The notes: generated from the letters alone by a model not told the origin. A stretch of DNA of 39,330 nt from Mycobacterium gordonae (GCF_002101675.1 NZ_LQOY01000143.1:1-39330), one strand, 5' to 3'. Counted from the first letter of the stretch, positions 21,412-30,354 are shown. Numbers and translations: made by a program.

Positions 21412-22380
21412 TCAGGCCACGTCGATGATGACTTTGCCCAGCACTTTGCGGTCGGCCACAAAGCGCAGTGCCGCAGCGGTTTCCGCCAGCGGGAATCGAG
21501 CGCCGATGTACGGCCGGATCTTTCCGTCGGCGAACATCTGTGACAGCTCGGCGATATCGCGGGCGCACTCGTCGGGATAGTCACCGGCGAAGGTGCGGAT
21601 CTCCATGCCGCGAATGGTGATGTTCTTGAGCATCACCAGGTTCAGCGGAATCGCCGGTATGGATCCGGCCGCGTAGCCGAGGGTGACGAACATGCCTCCG
21701 CGGGTCAGGCCCCGCAGCGCGGGCTCCGCATAGGATCCACCGACCGGGTCCAGCACGACTCGCGCGCTGTCGCCGGTCAGCTCGCGGATGCGGAGCTTCA
21801 GGTCCTCATCGTCGTAATCGACGGTGGCCTCAGCGCCGCGCTCACGGCACAGGTCAAGCTTTTTCGAACTGGACGCCGCCGCCAGCACTCGCGCCCCCAT
21901 GGCTACCGCCAAATCGACGGCTGCCAGCCCGACTCCGCCCGCCGCGCCCAGCACCACCACCCAATCACCGGGTGCGACTTGGGCTACCGAGCGCAACGCG
22001 TGATACGCCGTGCGGTAGGTCACCCCGAAGGCTGCGGCGGAGGCGAAGTCGACGCCGTGGGGCACCGGTGCAGCCATTGCGGCATCCAGCACCGCCAACT
22101 CCGCGAACGCCCCGAAGGTAGTGCCGAAGACCCGTTGGCCCGGGGGAGTGGTCGCCCCTGCGCCGACGGCCACCACTTCGCCGGCGATCTCGTTGCCCGG
22201 GACGAACGGTGGCGGGATCTTGACTTGATATTCACCCGCGATGAAGAGCACGTCGGGAAAGTTGACCGCCGCCGCGTGCACTCGCACCAGCACCTGGCCG
22301 GGCGCGGGCACCGGGTCGGCAACCTCGGCCAGCACCAAATCCTCCGGCGGCCCGTAAGCGTTGCAGACGATGGCGCGCAT
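21412..22380 (-). CDS. NADPH:quinone oxidoreductase-type MDR protein
   Basis: A 322-residue zinc-free medium-chain dehydrogenase/reductase. The N-terminal GroES-like domain reads MRAIVCNAYGPPEDLVLAEV...VNFPDVLFIAGEYQVKIPPPFVPGNEIAGEVVAVGAG. The Rossmann domain has GAAGGVGLAAVDLAVAMGARVLAAASSSKK, with basic residues after the second strand favouring NADPH. It reduces quinones or enoyl-type compounds. Start ATG 22378-22380 lies in TGATG with the TetR stop, so the two are coupled. Last gene of the five-gene minus-strand operon; it would remove or produce an enone intermediate if the operon is catabolic, which is inference. Confidence 0.88.
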   Translation of the reverse strand: MRAIVCNAYGPPEDLVLAEVADPVPAPGQVLVRVHAAAVNFPDVLFIAGEYQVKIPPPFVPGNEIAGEVVAVGAGATTPPGQRVFGTTFGAFAELAVLDAAMAAPVPHGVDFASAAAFGVTYRTAYHALRSVAQVAPGDWVVVLGAAGGVGLAAVDLAVAMGARVLAAASSSKKLDLCRERGAEATVDYDDEDLKLRIRELTGDSARVVLDPVGGSYAEPALRGLTRGGMFVTLGYAAGSIPAIPLNLVMLKNITIRGMEIRTFAGDYPDECARDIAELSQMFADGKIRPYIGARFPLAETAAALRFVADRKVLGKVIIDVA

Positions 22381-22982
22381 CAACGGACTCCCAGCCCGAG
22401 CAGGCAGAATTTCACCAGGTGCTCGATGTCTTCGCGGCCCGGCCGGTCGGCCGAACCCACATACCGTCGCATCATCGCGACGGTGCCACCGTAGACGGCC
22501 TCGACGTCGCGCTCGATGTCGGTGCTGCCGAGGGCGGCTACCGGCTCGACGAGCAGTTCCCGCAGCGGCCGCATCATTTCCCGGTCTGCGGCAAGCCAGT
22601 TCGACAGCTGCCCGGCCACGGCACGGCTCATGCTGATCAGGTGCGGATCGGCAACTTGCGCCAGCGTGCCCTCGATCCAGCGGGCGATCCGGTCTTCCGG
22701 CCTGGGCGCCTTGGCCATCTGGTGCTGCAAATACGACACCACGATCGCGATGCCGCGCTCCATCACCGCCAGGATGAGGTCGTCCTTGCCGGCGAAATAA
22801 CGGTAGAACGCCTTGTTCGACGAACCCGCCTCGGCCACGATGTCGCTGACGCGGGGCGGTTCGGGAGCGACCCGTTCCATCACCCGTACGGCGGCGGCCA
22901 GGATGCGTTCCACCTCCTCGGTGGCCCCGCGCTGCCGGTCGTCGAGGGCGCGCTCGACGGCCGCGGACACCCGGTCGCTCAC
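22380..22982 (-). CDS. TetR-family transcriptional regulator
   Basis: A 200-residue TetR repressor. The HTH lies near residues 25-70 (RILAAAVRVMERVAPEPPRVSDIVAEAGSSNKAFYRYFAGKDDLILAVME), with the usual recognition helix SNKAFYRYF; the rest is the helical ligand/dimerisation domain. Start GTG 22980-22982 lies 2 bases after the acyl-CoA dehydrogenase stop. Embedded inside the operon it most likely controls, so probably autoregulated. A 21-bp palindrome at 26122-26142 in front of the operon is a natural operator candidate. The inducer could be an acyl-CoA. Confidence 0.88.
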   Translation of the reverse strand: MSDRVSAAVERALDDRQRGATEEVERILAAAVRVMERVAPEPPRVSDIVAEAGSSNKAFYRYFAGKDDLILAVMERGIAIVVSYLQHQMAKAPRPEDRIARWIEGTLAQVADPHLISMSRAVAGQLSNWLAADREMMRPLRELLVEPVAALGSTDIERDVEAVYGGTVAMMRRYVGSADRPGREDIEHLVKFCLLGLGVR

Positions 22983-22984
22983 GG

Positions 22985-24286
22985 CTAATCGGGAAGCGCC
23001 GGAACGCGATCGATCAGCCCCGCGTACTTCTTGCGGGCGGCCTCACGGCGAACGTCGAGCATCTCACTGGGCCATTCGCCTTCCTCGGCTTGGTAGCTCT
23101 TGAGCAGCATCCGGGCCAGGTTGACCTTGTGCGCCTCCGTGGGTCCGTCGGCCAGACCGAGCGCGATCCCACCGAGCAACACGTTGACCAGTGGCAGCTG
23201 GTCACTGAGCCCGAGTGCGCCGTGCACCTGAATGGCCCGTAGCGCAATGGATTTCAGCACCTGGGAGGCCAGGATCTTGCAGACGCCGATCTCGGCGCGA
23301 GCCGCGCGTTCGTCGCCCTGGTCGATCAGCCAGGCGGCGTGCAGCACCGTGAGCCGGAACGGAATCAGCTCGGTGTGCGAGTCGGCGATGAACTCCTGTA
23401 CCAGCTGCTTGTCGGCCAGCGAACTGCCTTGCGTGAAGCGGCTTTTCGCCCGGCGCGACATCATCTCGATGGCCCGCTGGGCCATACCGATGGAGCGCAT
23501 GGCGTGGTGCAGCCGCCCACCCGCCAGCCGCGTCTGCAGAATCAGGAAGCCCTGGCCCGGCTCCCCGAGCAGCGCGTCAGCGCCCACACGGACGTCGTTG
23601 TAGCGCACCAGTGAATGGCCCGGTTCGTGCGGATCGGCGCCGACCAGGTGATGGTTGGCCTCGATGGTGAGGCCGGGTGTCCCGGCCGGAATCAGGAAGG
23701 TCGACGCACCGTAGTGCACCGGCACGTCCGGGTCGGAGATGGCGACCACGATGAAGAAAGAAGCGACAGAGGCGTTGGAGGAGAAGAATTTCTGCCCGGT
23801 GATCACCCAGTCGTCGCCGTCGCGGACCGCACGGGTGGTGAAGACGCGCGGATCTGCGCCGCCCTGGGGCTCGGTCATGGAGAAGCAGGAGAAGATCTCT
23901 CCGGACAGCAGACCGGCCAGGTACCGGTCCTTCTGTTCCTGGGTGCCGAAGCGGGCCAGGATCTCTGCGTTGCCGGTGTCGGGTGCCTGGGTCCCGAAGA
24001 TGATCGGCGCCCACGGGCTGCGGCCCAGAATCTCGTTGATCAGTGTCAGTTTCACCGCGCCGAAACCCTGCCCGCCGAGTTCCGGGCCCAGATGCGGTGC
24101 CCACAGACCCTGTTCGCGTACCTGCTGTTTGAGCGGATCGACGATGCGGCGGCGCTCGTCGTTCAGTGGCAGGAATTCGCAACCGGGGAACAGCACCTCG
24201 AGCGGTTCCACCTCTTCGCGCACAAAATCGCGCACCCACTCGAGTTTCTTCTCAAATTCTGGCTCGGTGGAGAAGTCCCATGCCAT
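22985..24286 (-). CDS. Acyl-CoA dehydrogenase
   Basis: A 433-residue FAD-dependent acyl-CoA dehydrogenase, somewhat longer than the 380-400 of the classical family. Landmarks are the N-terminal helical domain, the mid beta-domain signature CFSMTEPQGGADPRVF (about 157-172) and WVITGQKFFSSNASVASFF, and C-terminal RAIQVHGALGLSDQLPL. It resembles the FadE proteins that follow APH-like kinases, as in ACAD10/11. It would oxidise an acyl-CoA, possibly one made from the kinase product. Start ATG 24284-24286 is 17 bases after the SDR stop; 2 bases separate its end from the TetR start. Confidence 0.92.
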   Translation of the reverse strand: MAWDFSTEPEFEKKLEWVRDFVREEVEPLEVLFPGCEFLPLNDERRRIVDPLKQQVREQGLWAPHLGPELGGQGFGAVKLTLINEILGRSPWAPIIFGTQAPDTGNAEILARFGTQEQKDRYLAGLLSGEIFSCFSMTEPQGGADPRVFTTRAVRDGDDWVITGQKFFSSNASVASFFIVVAISDPDVPVHYGASTFLIPAGTPGLTIEANHHLVGADPHEPGHSLVRYNDVRVGADALLGEPGQGFLILQTRLAGGRLHHAMRSIGMAQRAIEMMSRRAKSRFTQGSSLADKQLVQEFIADSHTELIPFRLTVLHAAWLIDQGDERAARAEIGVCKILASQVLKSIALRAIQVHGALGLSDQLPLVNVLLGGIALGLADGPTEAHKVNLARMLLKSYQAEEGEWPSEMLDVRREAARKKYAGLIDRVPALPD

Positions 24287-24303
24287 CGAATCACTCCTGA
24301 CTG

Positions 24304-25068
24304 TTAGGGAATGCCGCCATCGGCCCGCACGATCGAGCCGGTGGTGAAGCTGGATGCATCGGACGCCAGAAACAGTGCGGCGCCGACGATTTCGGACGGG
24401 TGCCCGGCGCGCTTGAGCGACAGGTGACCGAACATATCGGTTTCGCGCTCTGCAAGATTCCAGGCCTTGCTGACGTCGGTCAGGAACGGCCCGGCCATCA
24501 AGGTGTTGACCCGGACGGTAGGTCCGAACGCGCGCGCGAAACCCTCGGTCATGGCGTTGAGTCCGGCCTTGGCCGACGCGTAGGGGATGATGTCCGGGCT
24601 CGGACGCAATGAGCCCGCCGAACTCACGTTGATGATCGAGCCGCGTCCGGCGGCCACCATCCGTTCACCGACCAACGCCGAAAGCCGGAAGGGCCCTTTG
24701 AGATTGAGATTGAACACCGAGTCGTAGAGCTTCTCAGTGACCTCAGACAGCTTGCCGTAGAGCGGTGACATGCCGGCGTTGTTGATCAGGGTGTCGATCT
24801 TGCCGAACGCGTCGTAGGCCGCCTCGACCAGCCCGTCGAGTTGGTCCCAACGGCCGACATGCACCTGATAGGGCAGGGCGGTGCGCCCGGTCTCGGCCTC
24901 GATCTCTTTGGCGACGGCCACACAGTTGTCCATGCTGCGGCTGGCGATTACGACGTCGGCGCCGCAGCGGGCCAGGCCGAATGCCATCTCCCGGCCCAGT
25001 CCACGGCTGCCGCCGGTGATCAGCACCACCTGATCGGTGACGTCGAAAAGCTGATCGGCGTAACCCAT
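24304..25068 (-). CDS. Short-chain dehydrogenase/reductase
   Basis: A 254-residue SDR of classical length. The cofactor motif TGGSRGLG is at 18-25, NNAG near 96-99, and the catalytic S150 (NVSSAGS), Y163 and K167 (YASAKAG) are all present. The N-terminal acidic/basic pattern after the second strand (IASRSMDN) favours NADP(H). It oxidises an alcohol or reduces a ketone. It begins 1 base after the APH-like kinase stop and ends 17 bases before the acyl-CoA dehydrogenase start: it is the second gene of the operon. Confidence 0.92.
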   Translation of the reverse strand: MGYADQLFDVTDQVVLITGGSRGLGREMAFGLARCGADVVIASRSMDNCVAVAKEIEAETGRTALPYQVHVGRWDQLDGLVEAAYDAFGKIDTLINNAGMSPLYGKLSEVTEKLYDSVFNLNLKGPFRLSALVGERMVAAGRGSIINVSSAGSLRPSPDIIPYASAKAGLNAMTEGFARAFGPTVRVNTLMAGPFLTDVSKAWNLAERETDMFGHLSLKRAGHPSEIVGAALFLASDASSFTTGSIVRADGGIP

Positions 25069-25069
25069 C

Positions 25070-26098
25070 TCAGGACCGGGCCAATTCCGCGGCCGTCGCG
25101 ATGAGCTGGGGGATCATCGCGCCGAACGCATCCTTGATCTTCGGGTCGACCTTCCCGGTGCGCACCCCTGCAGCGTAGGTCTTCTCCAGCACTATGCCGA
25201 GCTTCCAGTTCGCGAGCACCAGGTAATAGTCGATGTTCTCGGTGGAGAGCCCGCTGATCGACTCGTAGTGCGCGAGCAACTCGCTGCGGCGCGGCATGCC
25301 GGCCATGTCAAGGTAGAACCCGCCGACACGCGGTTCCTCACCGTCATATCCCAGTAGCGCCCACGCCAGGTCCAGCAGGGGGTCGCCGACCGTCGTCATC
25401 TCCCAGTCCACTATCGCGGCAAGCCGGGCCGGGGCCCCGTGCGCGAACATCACGTTCGCGAACTGGTAATCGCCATGCATGATGCCGGGCTGGTAGTGCC
25501 CGGGCCGGTGGCGGCGCAGCCAGTCCGCGGCCTCTTCCAGGCCGGGCAGTTCTCGCACCTTGTAGGCGTCCAGGAAGGCCAGCCAGCGGTCGACCTGGCG
25601 TTCGTGGAAGCCGTCCGGGCGGCCGAACCCTTCCAAGCCCTGGGCGCGCCAGTCCACCCGGCCCAGTTTCGCGGCTCCCTCGACGAGCTGGAATGCCAGC
25701 TCCCGTCGGGCCGTCAGGTCGGTGTCGAAGGGTGCCCGCCATCCGCCGTCCATCGGGCTCCACCCGTCGACCGCCCGCATCACGTAGAACGGCATACCCA
25801 ACACCGAGCCGGTCTCGTCTGCGGCGATCAACTCCGCATGAGGCACATCCGTGCCGGACAGGGCCCGCACCAGCCGGATCTCGCGCAGCAGGCCGTCGAT
25901 GCGCGCGGCGTCGGCGCGCGGGCCGGGCATTCGCAGCACCATCCGCTCCGGTCCACGCCGGACGAGGTACAGGGTGTTCTGCGAACCGCCGCTGAGCTGT
26001 TCGAGGACGGGATGTTCGCCCTGTCCCGGCGTGTTCGTCGAGTCCAGCCAGCGGCCCAGGACGCCGGCGTCGAGTTGCGTTCCGCTCGCAGTCACCAT
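25070..26098 (-). CDS. APH-like kinase, first gene of the TetR operon
   Basis: A 342-residue APH-fold phosphotransferase with SGGSQNTLYLVRR in the N-lobe (about 36-48), the catalytic IMHGDYQFANVMF (about 209-221) and the metal motif IVDWEMTTVGDPLLDLAW (about 231-248). It is closely similar in plan to the kinase at 10683-11726 and the FadE36-type protein at 26815. By analogy with ACAD10/11 it would phosphorylate a hydroxy-acyl substrate prior to elimination and dehydrogenation by the neighbouring enzymes. Start ATG 26096-26098; a palindrome lies 24-44 bases upstream. Confidence 0.88.
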   Translation of the reverse strand: MVTASGTQLDAGVLGRWLDSTNTPGQGEHPVLEQLSGGSQNTLYLVRRGPERMVLRMPGPRADAARIDGLLREIRLVRALSGTDVPHAELIAADETGSVLGMPFYVMRAVDGWSPMDGGWRAPFDTDLTARRELAFQLVEGAAKLGRVDWRAQGLEGFGRPDGFHERQVDRWLAFLDAYKVRELPGLEEAADWLRRHRPGHYQPGIMHGDYQFANVMFAHGAPARLAAIVDWEMTTVGDPLLDLAWALLGYDGEEPRVGGFYLDMAGMPRRSELLAHYESISGLSTENIDYYLVLANWKLGIVLEKTYAAGVRTGKVDPKIKDAFGAMIPQLIATAAELARS

Positions 26099-26121
26099 CG
26101 TCAGCGCACCCTACTCTCTAC

Positions 26122-26142
26122 GCGGAGAATAGCATTCTCCGC
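26122..26142. promoter_or_regulatory. Perfect palindrome, likely TetR operator
   Basis: GCGGAGAAT-AGC-ATTCTCCGC has perfect 9-bp arms and a 3-base centre. It lies between the divergent APH-operon and histidine-phosphatase genes, the usual position and size of a TetR-type operator. The embedded TATTCT/TAGCAT could serve as -10 elements in either direction. Confidence 0.65.
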
Positions 26143-26185
26143 CGCGGCAGTGATGGGCTAAGACCTGCCATGCAAGGCTTGGCGC

Positions 26186-26791
26186 ATGCAACTGCTTCTG
26201 GTCCGCCACGCGTTGCCGCTTCGCAGCGACCATGGAGAAGGATCCGATCCCGATCTGTCCGAGACCGGATTTCAGCAGGTCGCGCGGTTGCCGGAGGCGC
26301 TGGCCCGTTTTCCCATCTCCCGGGTGGTGAGTAGCCCGCAGCGCCGCGCGATACAGACCGCCGAGCCGCTCGCGCAGGCCTGCGCGCTGCCCATTGATGT
26401 CGAGGACCGGCTGGCGGAGTACGACCGGGACCTGACGTCCTACATTCCGATCGAGCAGATCCGCACCGAATTCCCGGATGAGTGGGCCCGGATGGCGCAG
26501 GGGCACCTGCCCAGCACGGTGGACGAGGACGCCTTCCGCGCTCGGGTGCGTGGCGCGATCGATGACCTCGTCGCCGCGGCCGACCCCGAGGAGACGATCG
26601 CCGCGTTCACCCACGGCGGGGTGATCAACGTGGTGCTGCACGAGATTCTGGGCACGGCCCGGCTGCTGTCGTTTCCGATCGACTACGCGTCGGTGACCCG
26701 GCTGCTGTTCTCCCGAACGGGGCAGGCGACAGTGGCGGCGGTGAATGCGACTGAGCACGTGTGGGATCTGCTGCCCCGGAACGTGCGCTGA
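26186..26791 (+). CDS. Histidine phosphatase (phosphoglycerate-mutase-like)
   Basis: A 201-residue member of the histidine phosphatase superfamily. The catalytic H8 is in LLLVRHALP, with a second R in SSPQRRAIQTAE (about 50-60), E78 and the second catalytic H143 in AAFTHGGVI. It removes phosphate from a small molecule; a true glycolytic mutase is unlikely from its short length. It is divergent from the TetR operon and could share its palindrome. Next gene is the APH-like FadE36 gene on the same strand, 23 bases on. Start ATG 26186. Confidence 0.88.
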   Translation: MQLLLVRHALPLRSDHGEGSDPDLSETGFQQVARLPEALARFPISRVVSSPQRRAIQTAEPLAQACALPIDVEDRLAEYDRDLTSYIPIEQIRTEFPDEWARMAQGHLPSTVDEDAFRARVRGAIDDLVAAADPEETIAAFTHGGVINVVLHEILGTARLLSFPIDYASVTRLLFSRTGQATVAAVNATEHVWDLLPRNVR

Positions 26792-26814
26792 CGAGCGAAT
26801 GGTAAACAAGTGCG

Positions 26815-27861
26815 GTGACTTCGGTGGACCGACTCGACGGCCTCGAGCTGGCGGCGCTGGATGGGTACCTGCGTTCACTGGACATCCCGCGTCAGGGCGA
26901 GTTGCGCGGTGAGTTCATCTCCGGCGGCCGCTCCAACCTGACCTTCCGCGTCTACGACGACGCGACAAGCTGGGTGGTCCGCCGCCCGCCGCTGCATGGA
27001 CTGACTCCGTCGGCTCACGACATGGCCCGCGAGTTCAAGGTGGTGGCCGCCCTGCAGGACACCGCTGTGCCGGTGGCGCGCGCAATCGCGCTGTGTAAGG
27101 ACGACACGGTGCTGGGTGCGCCGTTTCAGATCCTCGAATTCGTCGAGGGTCAGGTGGTGCGCCGGCGCTCGCAGCTCGAATCGCTGGGCCGCCGCGCCAT
27201 CGACGGCTGCGTCGATTCGCTGATCCGGGTTCTCGTCGACTTGCACAGCATCGACCCCGCCGCAGTGGGCCTGGCCGACTTCGGCAAACCCGACGGCTAC
27301 CTGGAGCGCCAGGTACGCCGGTGGGGCTCGCAGTGGGACCTGGTGCGGCTACCCGAAGACCGCCGCGACGATGACGTCGCGCGACTGCATTCCGCGCTGC
27401 AGCAATCGATTCCGCAGCAGAGCCGGACGTCGATCGTGCACGGCGACTACCGGATCGACAACACCATCTTGGACGCCGACGACCCGACCATCGTGCGGGC
27501 CGTCGTCGATTGGGAACTTTCGACTCTGGGTGATCCGATCAGCGACGCGGCCCTGATGTGCGTCTACCGCGACCCGGCGCTGGATCTGATCATCGATACC
27601 CAGGCCGCCTGGACGTCGCCGCTGCTGCCCTCGGCTGACGAACTGGCCGACCGGTATTCGCTGGTCTCCGGGCAGCCCCTGGGCCAGTGGGAGTTCTACA
27701 TGGCGCTGGCGTATTTCAAGCTGGCCATCATCGCGGCCGGCATCGACTTCCGGCGCCGCATGTCGGAGCAGGCTGAGGGACAGGATCCGCCCGACGATGC
27801 GACCGACGTGGTGGCGCCGCTGATCTCGCGCGGACTCGGCGAGATCGCCAAACTGGCCTAG
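26815..27861 (+). CDS. fadE36: APH-like kinase, orthologue of Rv3761c (FadE36)
   Basis: A 348-residue protein that M. tuberculosis annotation calls acyl-CoA dehydrogenase FadE36, but its motifs are those of an APH-type phosphotransferase: SGGRSNLTFRV (about 37-47), IVHGDYRIDNTIL (about 208-220) and VVDWELSTLGDPISDAALM (about 231-249). No FAD-binding acyl-CoA dehydrogenase domain is visible. It would phosphorylate a small hydroxylated substrate. Start GTG 26815. It ends in a 4-base overlap with the convergent LapA-like gene. It probably shares an mRNA with the histidine phosphatase. Confidence 0.88.
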   Translation: MTSVDRLDGLELAALDGYLRSLDIPRQGELRGEFISGGRSNLTFRVYDDATSWVVRRPPLHGLTPSAHDMAREFKVVAALQDTAVPVARAIALCKDDTVLGAPFQILEFVEGQVVRRRSQLESLGRRAIDGCVDSLIRVLVDLHSIDPAAVGLADFGKPDGYLERQVRRWGSQWDLVRLPEDRRDDDVARLHSALQQSIPQQSRTSIVHGDYRIDNTILDADDPTIVRAVVDWELSTLGDPISDAALMCVYRDPALDLIIDTQAAWTSPLLPSADELADRYSLVSGQPLGQWEFYMALAYFKLAIIAAGIDFRRRMSEQAEGQDPPDDATDVVAPLISRGLGEIAKLA

Positions 27862-28229
27862 CGGAATCCGGCGGTCAGGTTCTTCTTGGCCGCGCGGCGC
27901 AGTTGAATTATTCGGGCGGTACCCACGGCTACGGTGATCAGCCCGCCGACGACGGCGGCCAGCAGGATCGCCACACCCAGCGGCAGGGTCCAGTGCCAGC
28001 CCAGGAAGGTGAACGCGGTCGCCGAGGTGTTCTGCGCGATGAAGACCAGCAGCAGGATGAGGATCAGGAAGCCGACGATCAGCGACGACCACAGCGCACC
28101 CGCCCGGGTGAACGCTGATGCCTTGTCCTTTGGTAGCGGACGGGAATGTGGCGGCGGCGTCTTGCGGGACGGCGAATGGTCGGGCGGGGACGCATCCGGC
28201 GGAAGCGAGCCAGGAGAGGTGCTGGTCAT
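27858..28229 (-). CDS. LapA-like two-helix membrane protein (Rv3760-like)
   Basis: A 123-residue inner-membrane protein with a Pro/Ser-rich cytoplasmic N-terminus (about 1-40), two membrane helices (about 48-68 LWSSLIVGFLILILLLVFIAQ and 84-105 LPLGVAILLAAVVGGLITVAVG) joined by NTSATAFTFLGWHWT, and a short basic tail RRAAKKN. This is the DUF1049/LapA pattern. I chose ATG 28227-28229 (MTSTSPGSLPP); an ATG 18 bases upstream lacks a ribosome site. It is divergent from proX and convergent with fadE36. Function unknown; membrane organisation is suggested by family. Confidence 0.82.
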   Translation of the reverse strand: MTSTSPGSLPPDASPPDHSPSRKTPPPHSRPLPKDKASAFTRAGALWSSLIVGFLILILLLVFIAQNTSATAFTFLGWHWTLPLGVAILLAAVVGGLITVAVGTARIIQLRRAAKKNLTAGFR

Positions 28230-28322
28230 ACGTTCATCTTTCTCCATCAGGCGCGGATTGAAACCAAATCACAAGAAAACTCCTCACGCGCCGCGGCGGT
28301 AGGGCCACGTAGTCTCGGCAGA

Positions 28323-29258
28323 GTGAAAATGCTGCGGCGCGCGACGCTCGCCGTGGCGGTGTGGTTGATCGGGTACCCGGTGGCCGCCTGTGGCAACCCC
28401 GATCCGTTCGGGTCCGGAGCCGGTGGTCCGAAATCCATCGTGGTCGGATCCGGAGACTTCCCGGAGTCGCAGATCGTCGCCGAGATCTACGCGCAGGTGC
28501 TGCATGCCAACGGCTTCGACGTCGGGCGGCGGATGGGCATCGGCAGCCGGGAAACGTACATCCCGGCGCTCAAAGACCACTCCATCGACCTGGTGCCGGA
28601 GTACATCGGCAACCTGCTGCTCTACTTCGAACCGGACTCCAAAGCCACGGTTCTCGATGCGGTCGAGTTGCAGCTCTACCAGCGCCTGCCCGGCGACCTC
28701 TCGATTCTGACGCCGTCGCCGGCTTCTGACACCGACACCGTCACGGTCACGGCGGCGACCGCCGCCAAATGGAACCTCAAGACCATTGCCGATCTCGCAG
28801 CGCATTCCGCCGAGGTGAGGTTCGCCGCGCCGTCAGCGTTTGCGACCCGTCCGTCCGGGTTGATCGGCCTCAAGCAGAAGTACGGGCTCGACATCGGCTC
28901 CGGGAATTTCATGACGATCAACGACGGCGGCGGGCCGGTGACGGTGCGGGCACTGGTGGACGGGACGGCAACCGCCGCCAACATCTTCAGCACCTCACCC
29001 GCCGTCGTGCAGGACCGCCTGGTCTCGCTCGAGGATCCCGAACACAACTTTTTAGCTGGAAACATTGTGCCGCTGGTAAATTCGCAGAAGAAGTCGGACC
29101 GCCTCAAGGACGTGCTGGACGCGGTCTCGGCCAAGCTGACGACCGGCGGCATCGCCGAACTCAACGCGGCAGTCGCGGGAAACGGGGGCGTCGACCCCGA
29201 CCAGGCGGCCCGAAAGTGGGTGCGCGCCCACGGTTTCGACCAGCCGATCGAGCGGTGA
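28323..29258 (+). CDS. proX: Osmoprotectant ABC transporter substrate-binding lipoprotein ProX
   Basis: A 311-residue OpuAC-type binding protein. The signal peptide ends in lipobox VAAC with C23 as the lipid anchor. Mature motifs include IVVGSGDFPESQIVAEIYAQVL, RMGIGSRETYIPALKDHSIDLVPEYIGNLLLYF and the second-domain FMTINDGGG. It captures glycine betaine, choline or a related compound outside the membrane and delivers it to ProW/ProZ. Start GTG 28323 corresponds in sequence to the Rv3759c start. It is the first gene of proXVWZ; proV begins one base after its stop. Substrate not proven; family members bind quaternary amines. Confidence 0.93.
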   Translation: MKMLRRATLAVAVWLIGYPVAACGNPDPFGSGAGGPKSIVVGSGDFPESQIVAEIYAQVLHANGFDVGRRMGIGSRETYIPALKDHSIDLVPEYIGNLLLYFEPDSKATVLDAVELQLYQRLPGDLSILTPSPASDTDTVTVTAATAAKWNLKTIADLAAHSAEVRFAAPSAFATRPSGLIGLKQKYGLDIGSGNFMTINDGGGPVTVRALVDGTATAANIFSTSPAVVQDRLVSLEDPEHNFLAGNIVPLVNSQKKSDRLKDVLDAVSAKLTTGGIAELNAAVAGNGGVDPDQAARKWVRAHGFDQPIER

Positions 29259-29259
29259 C

Positions 29260-30354
29260 GTGATCACCTTCGATAATGTCAGCAAGGTTTTTGCCGGCGG
29301 GACGACTGCCGTCGATCGGCTGAATCTTCACGTGCCGCAAGGCAAGTTGACCGTTTTTGTAGGGTCATCCGGGTGCGGCAAGACCACCGCGCTGCGCATG
29401 ATCAACCGCATGGTCGACCCCACCTCAGGTACCGTCACCGTGGATGGCCGGGACGTGTCTACGGTCCACCCGGTGCAGTTGCGCCGCGGCATCGGTTATG
29501 TCATCCAGAGCGCCGGTTTGATGCCGCACCAACGGGTTATCGACAATGTGGCGACGGTACCGATACTGCGGGGTCAGTCTCGGCGGGTCGCCCGCGCCGC
29601 CGCCTATCAGGTACTCGAGCGTGTCGGCCTCGATCCGAAGCTGGCGTCGCGCTATCCCGCGCAGCTGTCTGGTGGTGAGCAACAGCGCGTCGGCGTCGCA
29701 CGGGCGCTGGCCGCAGACCCGCCAATCTTGTTGATGGACGAGGCATTCTCCGCTGTCGACCCGGTAGTCCGCCACACGCTGCAGAACGAAATACTGCGTC
29801 TGCAAAGCGAATTGCGCAAAACCATCGTGTTCGTCACCCACGATATCGACGAGGCGCTTCGGCTTGCCGACCGTGTCGCCGTATTCGGATCGGGTGGGGT
29901 CTTACAGCAATACGACGAACCCGCACAACTGCTCGCGCGCCCGGCCAACGATTTCGTTGCCCGATTCATCGGCCTGGGCCGCGGCTACCGATGGCTCCAA
30001 CTCATCGACGCGGCCGGACTGCCCCTGCACGAGATCGCCAACATCCCGGCCGCCGCCCTGGGCACCGCCACACCACCGGACGGCTGGGCCCTGGTGGTCG
30101 ACGACGACGGCGCCGCGGCGGGCTGGATCGACGCCGACGGACTGCGCCGGCACCGTGGCGGCCAACCCCTGGCGGAGGCCATGATGTCGGTGGGGTCGGT
30201 GTTCCACGTCGACGGCAATCTGAGTCAGGCGCTGGACGCGGCGCTGTCGTCGCCGTCGTCGGTGGGAGTCGCCGTGGACCGGGCCAAGAAGGTCATCGGG
30301 GGCGTGCTGGCCACCGACGTGCTGGCCGCCGCCCAAGTCAAGCGGCGCGCCTGA
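29260..30354 (+). CDS. proV: Osmoprotectant ABC transporter ATPase ProV
   Basis: A 364-residue ABC ATPase. Walker A GSSGCGKT is at 35-42, signature LSGGEQQ at 136-142, Walker B ILLMDE at 156-161 and switch H194 (TVFVTHD-like FVTHDID). The last 110 residues (FARFIGLGRGY onward) are the regulatory CBS-like region, here a shorter and divergent version of the two CBS domains. It powers import through ProW and ProZ. Start GTG 29260 lies one base after the proX stop; its TGA overlaps the proW ATG (TGATG). Confidence 0.94.
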   Translation: MITFDNVSKVFAGGTTAVDRLNLHVPQGKLTVFVGSSGCGKTTALRMINRMVDPTSGTVTVDGRDVSTVHPVQLRRGIGYVIQSAGLMPHQRVIDNVATVPILRGQSRRVARAAAYQVLERVGLDPKLASRYPAQLSGGEQQRVGVARALAADPPILLMDEAFSAVDPVVRHTLQNEILRLQSELRKTIVFVTHDIDEALRLADRVAVFGSGGVLQQYDEPAQLLARPANDFVARFIGLGRGYRWLQLIDAAGLPLHEIANIPAAALGTATPPDGWALVVDDDGAAAGWIDADGLRRHRGGQPLAEAMMSVGSVFHVDGNLSQALDAALSSPSSVGVAVDRAKKVIGGVLATDVLAAAQVKRRA

